A DNA stretch of 64,000 nucleotides from Paucibacter sp. DJ2R-2 (lineage in GTDB: Bacteria > Pseudomonadota > Gammaproteobacteria > Burkholderiales > Burkholderiaceae_C), in assembly GCF_025717675.1 (NCBI RefSeq), contig NZ_JAJIRT010000002.1, positions 372,001 to 436,000 of the forward strand, given 5' to 3'. Made by a program: the position numbers and the translations under genes. The notes below the pieces were generated by a model, which saw only the letters and a program-made list of their open reading frames with translations, ran no database searches and was not told the origin of the DNA. Below, piece after piece: positions 26,607 through 35,620 of the stretch; position 1 is the stretch's first letter, and the number at the start of each line of letters is the position of its first letter.

Positions 26607-26897
26607 ATGCAAGCCATGTCATCCTCTTCCATCCGTCCCGCCAGCCTGCTGGCTGCCAGCCTGGCGCTGGAAACCGAAGCCCCGGGCACGCTGTCGGCCA
26701 CGCGGCCCACGCCCGCCGTTTCGCCTGCATCGCCCGCTTCGCTGGCAGCCCTGTCGTCGGCACGCCCCGGCGCTGCGCCGCGCCGCCTCAGCAGCGAAAC
26801 CTTGCTGGCCGACCGCCGAGAGGTCGAGATCGAACATGCCGGACAGATCTACCGGCTGCGCGTCACCTCGCTGGGCAAGCTGATCCTGACCAAGTAG
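26607..26897 (+). CDS. hemP: Hemin uptake protein HemP/HmuP
   Basis: Up to 96 residues; the ATG at 26607 or the one at 26616 could be used, and neither has a clear ribosome site. The last ~30 residues are the HemP domain, EHAGQIYRLRVTSLGKLILT with final Lys. HemP/HmuP is a small regulator that activates heme receptor expression in alpha- and betaproteobacteria such as Bradyrhizobium and Burkholderia. Here an Ala/Ser/Pro-rich N-terminal extension of about 65 residues precedes the domain, making the protein longer than usual. It directly follows the Fur box and precedes the receptor gene by 166 bp. Confidence 0.88.
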   Translation: MQAMSSSSIRPASLLAASLALETEAPGTLSATRPTPAVSPASPASLAALSSARPGAAPRRLSSETLLADRREVEIEHAGQIYRLRVTSLGKLILTK

Positions 26898-27063
26898 CGC
26901 CGACGCCGCCCTCCACCGTCCCGCCTGCCCACCCGAACGACTTCCTTTTTGCCGCTTTCTTTCCAGATCCCTTCGCTTTTTTCATTTCTGTTTCGCACCA
27001 GCCAGCCTCGCCCCGCGCCAGCCCGCCCGTGCCAGTCCCTTTTCCAGACAAGGACTCACGACC

Positions 27064-29334
27064 ATGCTGCGCACGCACGCTGCCGCCTCGATTTCCTCGC
27101 GCCCATTTTTCTCTGGCGCTGAAGTAAGCCATTACCCAAGCACGCTACGACCCATCGCCCTGGCGGTGGCCCTGATGGCAACGCCTGGGCTCGGCCTGGC
27201 CCAGAGCGGCTCGCCGAAGCCCGACCAGGCGACGCAAGCCGGCGCGGTGACGGCCTTGCCCGAGATCACCATCAGCGCCACCCGCACCGAGCGGGCCAGT
27301 GACAAGGTGCCCAACACCGTCACCGTGATCGACCGCGCCGCCCTGCTCAAGCGTGAGGCGCGCAACCTCAAGGATCTGCTCGATGACGAAGTCGACCTGG
27401 CCGTGCGCAGCGCCGCCACCCGCTTCAGCGCCGCTGGCAGCTCGCTCGGCCGCGCCGGCAACGAGGGCCTGAACATCCGTGGCTTGGAGGGCAACCAGGT
27501 GCTGATGATGGTGGACGGCATCCGCCTGCCGCAGGCCTTCAGCTTCGGTGCCTTTGCCAGCGGCCGCGCCGACCAGGTGGACCTCGATGCGCTGAGCCGC
27601 GCCGAGGTGCTGCGCGGCCCGGCCTCGGCCCAGTTCGGCAGCGACGGTCTGGCCGGCGCCCTGAGCCTGAGCAGCCTCTCGCCCGAAGACCTGCTCAAGG
27701 ACGGCAAGACCCAGGCCGGCCTGCTGCGCAGCAGCCTGGCCACGGTGGACCGCTCGCAGCGGCTCAGCGGCGCCTTTGCATTCCAACAAGGCGAATGGCA
27801 GCACCTGCTGCAGCTGAGCCTGGCGCGCGGCCATGAAACCCAGAACCGCGGCGAGCGCAAGGATCTCAACAGCCTGCGCACTGCGCCCAACCCGGCCGAC
27901 ATCCACAGCGAGAACCTGCTGGCCAAAACTGCCCTGCGCCTGAGCCCCAGCCAGCGCCTGCAAGCGACGCTGGAGTTGCGCCAGCGCCGCCAGGACACGG
28001 AAGTGCTGTCGGGCCGCGCCCCCGTGGTCAACGACAAGACACCCTCGGCCGTGATCGACCTCGACGCCCAAGACCGCCTGAACCGCCGCCGCGTCTCGTT
28101 GGAACACCGCTACGACGACCTGAACGGCGAATGGCTGCAGTCCCTGCACAGCCAGATCTATGTGCAGCACAGCGAGACCCGCCAGCGCAGCGTGGAAGAC
28201 CGCCACCAGTCGCCCGACCGCATCCGCGAAGGTTACTACCGAGAGGAACTGATCGGCTTCAGCAGCCAGGCGCAGACACAGCTCAGCGGCCAGCGCCTGA
28301 GCTACGGCATCGACCTCAGCCGCAACCGAATCAGCGGCCTGCGCGATGGCACCGTGCCGCCGGCCGGCGAGAGCTTCCCAAGCAAGCCCTTCCCCGACAC
28401 CGACGCCAGCCAGATCGGCGCCTTTGTGCAAAGCGAGATCGAGACCGGCAGCCTGAGCCTGATTCCGGGCCTGCGCTACGAGCGCTATCGGCTCAGCCCC
28501 AAGAGCAGCGGCTACAGCGGCGCCGTGGTCAGCCTCAGCGACCAGGCGCTGACACCGCGCCTGGGCCTGGTCTGGCGCGCCAGCGAAACGGTCCAGCCCT
28601 ATGCGCAATGGGCGCTGGGCTTTCGCGCACCCACGGCCGATCAGGTCAACAACGGCTTTGCCAACCCCGTGCATGGCTATGAAAGCATCGGCAACCCGGA
28701 CCTGAAAGCCGAACGCGCGCAAAGCCTGGAGCTGGGCCTGCGCGGCCGCGTGGCCGAGCAGTTGCGCTGGCAGCTCAGCGCCTACCGCAACCGCTACCGC
28801 GATTTCATCAGCCAGCAGGTGGTGCGCGGCAGCGGCAAACCCAAAGACCCGCTGATCTTTCAGTCGATCAATTTGAACCAGGCGCGCATCCAGGGCGTGG
28901 AGGCCCGTGTGTTCTGGCAGGCCCAGCCCGGCCTGGAGCTGAGCGCCGCCCTGGCCCGCAGCCGCGGCCACAGCGAGCAAAACGGGGAGCGCAGCCCGCT
29001 CGACACCGTGCAGCCCGACCGCGCCCAGCTGGGCGCGCGCTGGGAGCGCGGCGACTGGAGCTGGAGTGCCAACTGGCAGCTGGCCGCCGCCAAGCGCGCC
29101 CAGGACAGCAGCGTCGCCAGCCAGTTCCTCACGCCCCGCTACCAGGTCCTGGACCTGGGCCTGGGCTGGCGTGTCCAGCCCGGCTGGCGCCTGCAGGCCC
29201 AGCTGAACAACGTGGGCAACAGCCGCTACTGGCGCTGGGCTGATGTGCGCGGCCTGGCCGCCAACAACACCGAGCTGGACGCCTACACCGCGCCCGGCCG
29301 CCAGCTGCAGGTCTCGCTGGCCGCCGAGTTCTGA
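27064..29334 (+). CDS. hmuR: TonB-dependent heme/hemoglobin receptor
   Basis: 756 residues. An AAGGA site precedes the ATG. The signal peptide has a long n-region and ends near PGLGLAQ. The TonB box is in EITISATRTER, then a plug domain (GLNIRGLEGNQVLMMVDGIR, AEVLRGPASAQFGSDGLAG) and a 22-strand barrel ending in ...LQVSLAAEF with a terminal Phe. The heme-receptor signature FRAP is seen as GFRAPTADQVN, followed by the NPNL-type box as GNPDLKAER. It imports heme across the outer membrane using energy from TonB, for which a gene lies 4 kb downstream. It is the first large gene of the heme operon. Confidence 0.95.
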   Translation: MLRTHAAASISSRPFFSGAEVSHYPSTLRPIALAVALMATPGLGLAQSGSPKPDQATQAGAVTALPEITISATRTERASDKVPNTVTVIDRAALLKREARNLKDLLDDEVDLAVRSAATRFSAAGSSLGRAGNEGLNIRGLEGNQVLMMVDGIRLPQAFSFGAFASGRADQVDLDALSRAEVLRGPASAQFGSDGLAGALSLSSLSPEDLLKDGKTQAGLLRSSLATVDRSQRLSGAFAFQQGEWQHLLQLSLARGHETQNRGERKDLNSLRTAPNPADIHSENLLAKTALRLSPSQRLQATLELRQRRQDTEVLSGRAPVVNDKTPSAVIDLDAQDRLNRRRVSLEHRYDDLNGEWLQSLHSQIYVQHSETRQRSVEDRHQSPDRIREGYYREELIGFSSQAQTQLSGQRLSYGIDLSRNRISGLRDGTVPPAGESFPSKPFPDTDASQIGAFVQSEIETGSLSLIPGLRYERYRLSPKSSGYSGAVVSLSDQALTPRLGLVWRASETVQPYAQWALGFRAPTADQVNNGFANPVHGYESIGNPDLKAERAQSLELGLRGRVAEQLRWQLSAYRNRYRDFISQQVVRGSGKPKDPLIFQSINLNQARIQGVEARVFWQAQPGLELSAALARSRGHSEQNGERSPLDTVQPDRAQLGARWERGDWSWSANWQLAAAKRAQDSSVASQFLTPRYQVLDLGLGWRVQPGWRLQAQLNNVGNSRYWRWADVRGLAANNTELDAYTAPGRQLQVSLAAEF

Positions 29335-29376
29335 GCCCGCGCCCTTTTCCACACCCAACACCCGGAGAGTTTCACC

Positions 29377-30480
29377 ATGCAAGCCAGCTTCAGCCGCCTG
29401 CGCCAGGCCTTTGGCCACGCCCGCCTCAGCCCCGCCGCCGGCCAGCCTGCCCGCCACCGCGACATCGCCCTCAAGCTGCAGATCAGCGAAGGTGAGCTGG
29501 TCGCCGCCCATCTCGGTGCATTCACCGCCGAGGAGTCCCCGCTGCGCGCCCAGCGCTTGCAGCCGCTCTGGCCCGAGCTGATCGAAGCCTGCGAGGCCCT
29601 GGGCGAGCTGATGGCGCTGACCCGCAACGAGTCCTGCGTGCACGAGAAGACCGGGCCCTACCGCAGCGCCAGCGCGCAAGGCGGCGTTGGCCTGGTGCTG
29701 GGCGGGGCCATCGATCTGCGCCTGTTCTACCGCGCCTGGGCCCATGGTTTCGCGCTCAGCGAGCGCCTGGCCGATGGCGCCGAGCAGCGCAGCCTGCAGT
29801 TCTTCGACGCCAGCGGTCAGGCCATCCACAAGATCTTCTTGCGCCCGGAGAGCAATCAAGCGGCCTACCAGGCCCTGCTGCAGCGCTTCGCGCACGAAGA
29901 CCAGGCGCCCGGCATCCAGATCGAGGCCGCGCCTGCCGAGCCGGCGGAGAAGCCCGATGCCGAGATCGACCTAGCCGGCTTCCACGCCGCCTGGGCCTCG
30001 CTGCGCGACACCCATGATTTCTTCGCCCTGCTGCGCCGCTTCGGCCTCAGCCGCACCCAAGCCCTGCGCCTGGCTGAGCCGCAGTTTGCCCAAGCCCTGC
30101 CCCTGGCCGCGGCCCAGGAGCTGCTCAGCCGGGCGGCGCAGGAGGTCGTGCCCCTCATGGTGTTCACCGGCAATGCCGGCGCCATCCAGATCCACAGCGG
30201 CCCGATCCAGCGCGTGGCGGTGATGGGCCCCTGGCTCAATGTGCTGGACCCCGGCTTCAATCTGCATCTGCGCGAAGACCACATCGCCCAGGCCTGGCTG
30301 GTGCGCAAGCCCACGGTGGACGGCCTGGTCTGCTCGCTCGAGCTGTTCGACGCCCAGGGCCGCAACATCGCCATGCTGTTTGGCGAACGCAAGCCCGGCC
30401 AGGCCGAGCGTTGCGACTGGCGCACCCTGCTGGAAAGCCTGGCTGACCGTCAGGCCGCCGCTGTGGAGTCCTGCCCGTGA
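29377..30480 (+). CDS. hmuS: Hemin-degrading/heme-trafficking factor HmuS
   Basis: 367 residues from the ATG at 29377 with GGAGAG upstream. Two tandem HemS/ChuX domains are recognisable: the first with MALTRNESCVHEKTGPYR, the second with PLMVFTGNAGAIQIHSGPI, GPWLNVLDPGFNLHLREDHI and LFGERKPGQ. Proteins of this family bind heme in the cytoplasm and are reported to deliver or break it down. It sits between the receptor and the ABC importer, as in the Yersinia/Burkholderia hmuRSTUV order. Its TGA overlaps the GTG start of hmuT. Confidence 0.94.
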   Translation: MQASFSRLRQAFGHARLSPAAGQPARHRDIALKLQISEGELVAAHLGAFTAEESPLRAQRLQPLWPELIEACEALGELMALTRNESCVHEKTGPYRSASAQGGVGLVLGGAIDLRLFYRAWAHGFALSERLADGAEQRSLQFFDASGQAIHKIFLRPESNQAAYQALLQRFAHEDQAPGIQIEAAPAEPAEKPDAEIDLAGFHAAWASLRDTHDFFALLRRFGLSRTQALRLAEPQFAQALPLAAAQELLSRAAQEVVPLMVFTGNAGAIQIHSGPIQRVAVMGPWLNVLDPGFNLHLREDHIAQAWLVRKPTVDGLVCSLELFDAQGRNIAMLFGERKPGQAERCDWRTLLESLADRQAAAVESCP

Positions 30481-31379
30481 AGCGCCGCCAGTTCAGCGCC
30501 GGGGCAGGCCTGGGCCTGCTGATGGCCGCCGGGGCGACGCCTCTGTGCGCTGCGCCCAGCCCGCAGCGCCTGATGAGCATCGGCGGCGCGCTGACCGAGC
30601 TGGTCTATGCCCTGGGTGCGGAGGCCAGCCTGGTCGGCGTGGACAGCACCTCGCTCTACCCGCCGCAAGCCCAACGCCTGCCCAATGTCGGCTACGCCCG
30701 CACCCTGGCCACCGAAGGCCTGCTGGCCCTGCAAGCCCAGCTCATCATCGCCACCGAAGACGCCGGCCCACCGGCCGTGCTGCGCCAGCTGGAAGCGGCC
30801 GGCATGAACCTGCAGGTGCTGCGCGCCGAGCACCGCTTCGAAGGCCTGCTGGCGCGCACGCGCCGCCTCGGCGAGCTGCTGAACAGGCGCAGCGAGGCAG
30901 CCGCCCTGTGCGAGCGCCTGGAGCGCGACTGGCAGGCCAGCCTGCGCGGGGTGGCCCAGCGCAGCGCCCTGCCCGGTGGCGGGCGGCGCTCACCGCGCGT
31001 GCTCTTCATCCTCTCGCACGGCATGGGCCAGGTACGCATCGCCGGCCAGGATACGGCTGCCGATGCCATGCTCAGTTATGCCGGCGCACGCAATGCCTTG
31101 CAGGGCGTGAGCGGCTACAAGCCCTTGACGCCGGAAGCGGTGATCGCCGCCGCCCCTGAGCACATCCTCCTGACCGAGCAAGGCCTGGCTGCGGCCGGCG
31201 GCCTGGAGGCCTTGCTCAAGCTGCCCGGCCTGGCCCAGACCCCGGCCGGCCAGCAGCGCCGCGTGCTTGCGCTGGATGCCCTGGAACTGCTGGGCTTTGG
31301 CCCGCGCCTGCCCCAGGCCCTGAGCCGGCTGGCGCACGGCCTGTACCCCGAGCCCGGCCGCGCTGGGGCCGGCGCATGA
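30477..31379 (+). CDS. hmuT: Heme ABC transporter periplasmic binding protein HmuT
   Basis: 300 residues from a GTG at 30477 inside a GTGA overlap with hmuS. The N-terminus KRRQFSAGAGLGLLMAAGAT is a signal peptide with a twin arginine, so Tat export is possible. The mature part shows the class III binding-protein fold: RLMSIGGALTELVYALGAE, VGVDSTSLYPPQAQRLPNVG, YARTLATEGLLALQAQLIIA (heme-binding proteins of this family use a Tyr here), RVLFILSHGMGQVRIAG and PGLAQTPAGQ. It accepts heme from the receptor in the periplasm and hands it to HmuUV. Confidence 0.93.
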   Translation: MKRRQFSAGAGLGLLMAAGATPLCAAPSPQRLMSIGGALTELVYALGAEASLVGVDSTSLYPPQAQRLPNVGYARTLATEGLLALQAQLIIATEDAGPPAVLRQLEAAGMNLQVLRAEHRFEGLLARTRRLGELLNRRSEAAALCERLERDWQASLRGVAQRSALPGGGRRSPRVLFILSHGMGQVRIAGQDTAADAMLSYAGARNALQGVSGYKPLTPEAVIAAAPEHILLTEQGLAAAGGLEALLKLPGLAQTPAGQQRRVLALDALELLGFGPRLPQALSRLAHGLYPEPGRAGAGA

Positions 31380-32440
31380 ATCCCTGGCTGAGCACGCCCG
31401 CCCAGCAACGGACACAGCGGCCACAGCTCTCAGCCACCGGACTGCTGGGCCTGGCCCTGCTGCTGGGCAGCGCCCTGGCCCTGCATCTGGGCGCGGTGCA
31501 GATCGCACCGGGCGACTGGCTGCTCTGGCCGGGTGGCGAAGCGCCGCTGAGCGGCGGCGCCCATGTGCTCTGGCATCTGCGCCTGCCGCGTGTGGGTTTG
31601 AGCCTCGCGGTGGGCGCGGCCCTGGGCCTGGCCGGCTGCCTGAGCCAGGCTTTGTTTCGCAACCCCATGGCCGACCCCGGCCTGCTGGGCATCAGCGCCG
31701 GCGCAGCCGCCGCCGTGGCCCTGTGCCTGACCCTGTTCGCCGGCCTGCAGTTCCAGCTGCCGCCGGCCTGGCGGATCTGGCTGCTGCCGGTGGCGGGCTT
31801 TGCCGGGGCGCTGGGCGTGTGCTGGGCGCTGGAGCGCCTGGCGCGCTGGCTGGCGCCGGGCTCGGTGTCGGCCCTGCTGCTCTGCGGCCTGGCGGTACAG
31901 GCCCTGGCCTTCGCCCTGGTGGGCTTGTGCAGCCATCTGGCCACCGATGAACAGCTGCGCGCCCTGAGCTTCTGGAGCCTGGGCTCGCTGGCCGGGGCCA
32001 ATGGCTGGCTGCTGCTGATGATGGGCGCGGCCCTGCTGGCCGTGGCGCTGCAGGCCCGGCGCTGGGCCCAGCCCTTGAATGCCCTGGCCCTGGGGCGCGA
32101 GCAGGCGGCCCATGTCGGCGTCGATGTGCAGGGCCTGCGGCGGCGCAGCGTGCTGGGCATTGCCCTGCTCTCGGCCCTGGCCGTGTCGGCCTGCGGCAGC
32201 ATCGGCTTCATCGGCCTGATGGCGCCGCATCTGGCGCGGCAGTTGGTCGGGCCCGATCTGCGCCGCTTGATGCCCTGCGCCATGCTGAGCGGCGCCCTCT
32301 TGCTGCTGCTGGCCGACACCCTGGCGCGCACCCTGGCCGTGCCGGCCGAGATCCCGGTCGGCATCTTCAGCGCTCTGCTCGGTGCGCCCTGTTTCTTGTG
32401 GCTGCTGCGCCAGTCCCTGCGCCACGGAGCTGTCGCATGA
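31376..32440 (+). CDS. hmuU: Heme ABC transporter permease HmuU
   Basis: 354 residues, FecCD family, with about ten transmembrane helices. Diagnostic stretches are WHLRLPRVGLSLAVGAALGL, SQALFRNPMADPGLLGISAG (the motif shared by BtuC, FhuB and HmuU), GREQAAHVGVDVQGLR, the coupling region, and IGFIGLMAPHLARQLVGPDL. Two copies form the inner-membrane channel for heme. It begins with an ATGA overlap with hmuT and ends with one into hmuV, so subunits are made in step. Confidence 0.95.
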   Translation: MNPWLSTPAQQRTQRPQLSATGLLGLALLLGSALALHLGAVQIAPGDWLLWPGGEAPLSGGAHVLWHLRLPRVGLSLAVGAALGLAGCLSQALFRNPMADPGLLGISAGAAAAVALCLTLFAGLQFQLPPAWRIWLLPVAGFAGALGVCWALERLARWLAPGSVSALLLCGLAVQALAFALVGLCSHLATDEQLRALSFWSLGSLAGANGWLLLMMGAALLAVALQARRWAQPLNALALGREQAAHVGVDVQGLRRRSVLGIALLSALAVSACGSIGFIGLMAPHLARQLVGPDLRRLMPCAMLSGALLLLLADTLARTLAVPAEIPVGIFSALLGAPCFLWLLRQSLRHGAVA

Positions 32441-33252
32441 GCCGCCTGCTGCAAATGGACCAGCTGGGCCTGCGCCTGGGCTCGGGGCCGGGTGCGCCCG
32501 AGCTGGGCCCCTTCAGCCTGACTCTGCAGGCGGGCGAGCGCGTCGCCATCCTCGGCCCCAGCGGCGCTGGCAAATCCAGCCTGCTCCGACTGATAGCCGG
32601 CGAGTTGCGCCCGCAGCGCGGCCAGCTGCGCCTGGACGGCCGGCCGCTGCAGGACTGGCCAGCCGCGGAGCTGGCCCTGCGGCGCGCGGTGCTGCCGCAG
32701 CAACACGCTGTGGCCTTTGGCCTGCCGGTGGAGCTGGTGGTGTCGCTGGGCCGGGTGGCGCAAGCCACGCGCGATGGCGACCCGCAGCAGGCACAGATCG
32801 TCGCCACCGCCCTGCAGCAGGCCCAGGCCGGGCACCTGGCCGGCCGGCGCTTCGACAGCCTCTCGGGCGGCGAGCAGGCGCGGGTGCAGATGGCGCGCGT
32901 GTTCGCCCAGGCCTGGGACAGCGAGGCTGGCCTGCTGCTGGTGGACGAGCCCCTGGCCGCCCTGGACCCGGGCCTGGCCCTGGAGCTGATGGAGCGCTGG
33001 CGCCGCTTTGCCGCCGCACGCGGCCATGCCTTGGTGGCGGTGCTGCACGACCTGAACCTGGCGATGCAGAACTTCGAGCGCCTCTGGCTGCTGCAAGCCG
33101 GGCGCCTGCTGGCCGACTGCGGCGCCGTGCCCGCCGCTCTGCCCTTGCTGGAGCAGCTCTACGGCGTGCGCCTGCGCCTGCTGCGCGATGGCGAGGGTTC
33201 GGCCCTGGTGGCCAGCCTGGCGCCTGCGGCCGCGCCGCGGCGCGTGGCCTGA
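32437..33252 (+). CDS. hmuV: Heme ABC transporter ATPase HmuV
   Basis: 271 residues from the ATG at 32437, which lies in an ATGA overlap with hmuU; a longer upstream frame would read into hmuU. Walker A is GPSGAGKSS, the Q-loop is VLPQQHAV, the ABC signature is LSGGEQARVQ, Walker B is LLLVDEPLAALD and the H-loop is VLHDLNLAMQN. It powers heme import with HmuT and HmuU. The C-terminus ends in an Ala/Arg-rich tail. Confidence 0.95.
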   Translation: MSRLLQMDQLGLRLGSGPGAPELGPFSLTLQAGERVAILGPSGAGKSSLLRLIAGELRPQRGQLRLDGRPLQDWPAAELALRRAVLPQQHAVAFGLPVELVVSLGRVAQATRDGDPQQAQIVATALQQAQAGHLAGRRFDSLSGGEQARVQMARVFAQAWDSEAGLLLVDEPLAALDPGLALELMERWRRFAAARGHALVAVLHDLNLAMQNFERLWLLQAGRLLADCGAVPAALPLLEQLYGVRLRLLRDGEGSALVASLAPAAAPRRVA

Positions 33253-33279
33253 AGCTTCAACGGCCAGCGCCAGGAGCCC

Positions 33280-34077
33280 ATGTCGATGAACAAGCCGCCC
33301 GCCCTCGCCACACCGCGCCGCCCGGCTGTGCTGGGCCTGGTGCTGACGGCCCATCTGAGCGGTGTGTTGGGCCTGGCCTGGGCCTTGCACGGGCGGCCGG
33401 CCAACCCGCCTGCGGTGCGGCCGATGACGGTTGCCGTGTCGCTGCTGCCGCAGAGGATTCCGCAGGCGAAGGACTCGGCTCCGGCGCCCCGACCTGGGCG
33501 GGCGCCGAGGCCACCCCTGGCTGCCGCAACCACCTTGCCCGTGTTGCAGGCGATGCCACAGGCCCCCTCTCTCGTCAGTGCCCCTGTGACGCTCGAAGCC
33601 GAAGCCAGCAAGGCCCGTGCAGACCTGCCTCTGCTGGCCGCAGTGGCCCAGCACGTGGCAGCCAGCCCTGTCAGCGCCCGGCCCAAGCCCGCACATCCGG
33701 TCGACACCGGCAGCCCGGCGCAGCTGCCGGCCGAGCATGGCGATTGCGCCGCGCGCCAGGCCGCCCGGCTCTACCCGGCGGCGCTGCGCGAACGCGGCAT
33801 CGAGGGCCAGGTGCTGCTGCGCGTGCAGGTGGCCGAAGACGGCCGGGCGGCCGAGGTGCGCGTGCAACGCGGCAGCGGCTGGCGCCTGCTGGATCAGGCC
33901 GCACAGGCCCTGGCCCTGGCCTGCCGCTATGTGCCGGCCCAGGCGCGCACGCAGGAGCAGCTGCAGGCGCTGAGCAGCTGGGTGGAGGTGCCGGTGCGTT
34001 TTGCCTTGCAGCATGGCAGCAGCACTAGCAACAGCGGCAACCCCACAAGGCCGACAAGCCCAGAAGCGCCGCACTGA
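33280..34077 (+). CDS. TonB-family energy transducer
   Basis: 265 residues from the ATG at 33280 with AGGAG upstream. One N-terminal membrane anchor (AVLGLVLTAHLSGVLGLAWAL) is followed by a proline/alanine-rich periplasmic spacer and the TonB C-terminal domain: ARLYPAALRERGIEGQVLLR, VAEDGRAAEVRVQRGSGWRL and a final VPVRFAL strand. It would link the proton motive force to the heme receptor of this operon, and it starts 27 bp after hmuV. The low-complexity tail after the domain is not typical. The exbB/exbD partners are not in the window and must be elsewhere. Confidence 0.9.
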   Translation: MSMNKPPALATPRRPAVLGLVLTAHLSGVLGLAWALHGRPANPPAVRPMTVAVSLLPQRIPQAKDSAPAPRPGRAPRPPLAAATTLPVLQAMPQAPSLVSAPVTLEAEASKARADLPLLAAVAQHVAASPVSARPKPAHPVDTGSPAQLPAEHGDCAARQAARLYPAALRERGIEGQVLLRVQVAEDGRAAEVRVQRGSGWRLLDQAAQALALACRYVPAQARTQEQLQALSSWVEVPVRFALQHGSSTSNSGNPTRPTSPEAPH

Positions 34078-34191
34078 GCACCGCACTGAACGCCGCAGCA
34101 GCCCAGACCTATGTCGCTTTTCCCCGCTGAGTTCTCTCACCCCGTTTTCCCATCCCCCCTCGACTTGTCCCTCGCCCACAAGGAGACCCGC

Positions 34192-35541
34192 ATGTGTGAC
34201 AGCCCCAATGTCTTCTCCGCCCTGATCGAGGGCGAAGCCCAAACCGGCTCAGCCGCTCCCGCCCTGCTCGGCGGACTGGCCCGCAAGCCGGCGCTGCCGA
34301 AAGAACCCGCGGCGGAGGAGCACCGCCTGGGTTCGCGCCGACGCCGGCTCTGGGAGCTGCCCAGCCAGGCCTTGTGCCCGGTGATCGGCGTCTGCCTGCC
34401 CATGCCCTTGCTGCGGCGCCGCCTGGGGCGCCTGCCCGGCATCAACCCGCGCGCCAACGATTACGAACTGCACTGCCTGGCCATCGACGCCTGCGGCCAG
34501 CGCAGCGATGTGGCCGAGCTGCTGCAGCGCGAGCTGGACCAGCGCTTCATCCGCACCCTGCGCCTGGCCGCTGCCTGCAAGACCACCCTGGCCCTGGCCG
34601 CCTGGTGGGCCACGGCCGCGCAGGGCCAGCCCCTGCGCGAGGGCGAGCCGCCGCTCGACGTGGCCGCCTGCTTCTGGGCCACCCTGACCCACGCGCGCTG
34701 CGAGCACAGCCTGCAAGAGCAGGTCCTGCGCGACATCCACATGCTGCAACACCAAGTGGGCGCCGCCAACCGCGCCGATCTGGGCCGGCTGGAAGCCCTG
34801 GCCGACGAGAACGCGGTGCTGGCGGCCGAGCTGGCGCGCGTGCAGCAGCGCAGCCAGCGGGTGCTGCAGGAGCGCGCCGCAGCGCAGGAGCGCCAGGCCG
34901 CCGAGCTGGTGCAGCTGCGCGCCCAGCTGCTGGGCCGCGACACCTTGCTTGCCAGCCTGCGCGACGACATGCAGGCGCTCGAAGCCGCTGCGCCGGGACT
35001 GCGCCACCGCCAGGAGCAGGCCGAGCAGATTCGCCAACAGCTCACTCGCATCCAGGATCTGGAGCGCGCCTTGCTGCGCGCCCGGCAGGACGCAGCACGG
35101 GCCGAACAGCGCCAACGCGAAAGCCGGGCCGAGCTGCAGCGCCTGCAAGCAGCCACCACGCCGGCCGAGGACGAACTGCGGGCCGAGCCCCTGCCAAGCA
35201 GTGCCGCAGCAGATCTGGCCGAACGCGCCGTGCTTTGCGTCGGCGGCCGGCCCGGCGTGGTGCCCATCTACCGCCAACTGATTGAGGGCACAGGCGGCCG
35301 CTTTCTGCACCACGACGGCGGCGAAGAAGACGCCGTCGCTAAGCTCGACGCCAGCCTGGCCGCCGCCGACCTGGTGATCTGCCAGACCGGCTGCATCAGC
35401 CACGACGCTTACTGGCGAGTCAAGGACCACTGCAAGCGACATGGCAAACGCTGTGTCTATGTCGAGTCCCCCAGCGGTAGCAGCCTGGCGCGCGCCTTGG
35501 ACCAACTGACGGAGCCGGCAGGCAGGTCTCTCCAGGCTTGA
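34192..35541 (+). CDS. DUF2325 protein with a long coiled coil
   Basis: 449 residues from the ATG at 34192, which has AGGAG 8 bases upstream and makes better sense than the track's earlier start. An N-terminal ~190-residue region (ARKPALPKEPAAEEHRLGSR, CPVIGVCLPMPLLRRRLGRL) is followed by a coiled coil of roughly 150 residues rich in Gln, Glu, Arg and Ala, and a C-terminal DUF2325 domain: AVLCVGGRPGVVPIYRQLIE, LVICQTGCISHDAYWRVKDH, CVYVESPSGSSLARALDQL. No signal peptide. The function of DUF2325 is unknown. Its position directly behind the heme operon and TonB gene suggests iron or heme control, but that is inference. Confidence 0.82.
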   Translation: MCDSPNVFSALIEGEAQTGSAAPALLGGLARKPALPKEPAAEEHRLGSRRRRLWELPSQALCPVIGVCLPMPLLRRRLGRLPGINPRANDYELHCLAIDACGQRSDVAELLQRELDQRFIRTLRLAAACKTTLALAAWWATAAQGQPLREGEPPLDVAACFWATLTHARCEHSLQEQVLRDIHMLQHQVGAANRADLGRLEALADENAVLAAELARVQQRSQRVLQERAAAQERQAAELVQLRAQLLGRDTLLASLRDDMQALEAAAPGLRHRQEQAEQIRQQLTRIQDLERALLRARQDAARAEQRQRESRAELQRLQAATTPAEDELRAEPLPSSAAADLAERAVLCVGGRPGVVPIYRQLIEGTGGRFLHHDGGEEDAVAKLDASLAAADLVICQTGCISHDAYWRVKDHCKRHGKRCVYVESPSGSSLARALDQLTEPAGRSLQA

Positions 35542-35564
35542 CTTCGAGGTACGAGACACGTTAA

Positions 35565-35599
35565 TTTGGTTTAATATATTTATAATATTCCAAACCAAA
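35565..35599. promoter_or_regulatory. AT-rich inverted repeat before the aldehyde dehydrogenase gene
   Basis: TTTGGTTT (35565-35572) and AAACCAAA (35592-35599) are perfect inverted arms around AATATATTTATAATATT, which itself is palindromic and includes TAATAT/TATAAT-like -10 sequences. The block is strikingly AT-rich in a GC-rich region, 22 bases before the ATG. It looks like an operator overlapping the promoter. Confidence 0.6.
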
Positions 35600-35620
35600 A
35601 CTGCCGAACAGTCCACCCTC

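Noticed and set aside
27145-29895. A 916-codon open frame on the minus strand opposite hmuR/hmuS
   Set aside because: It is the mirror of strongly supported genes with clear domains; composition (Ala/Gly/Gln-rich, no motifs) and high GC explain a long antisense frame.
31216-34242. A 1008-codon minus-strand frame opposite hmuT/U/V and tonB
   Set aside because: Same reasoning: low-complexity Gln/Ala/Arg-rich text opposite well-supported overlapping genes.
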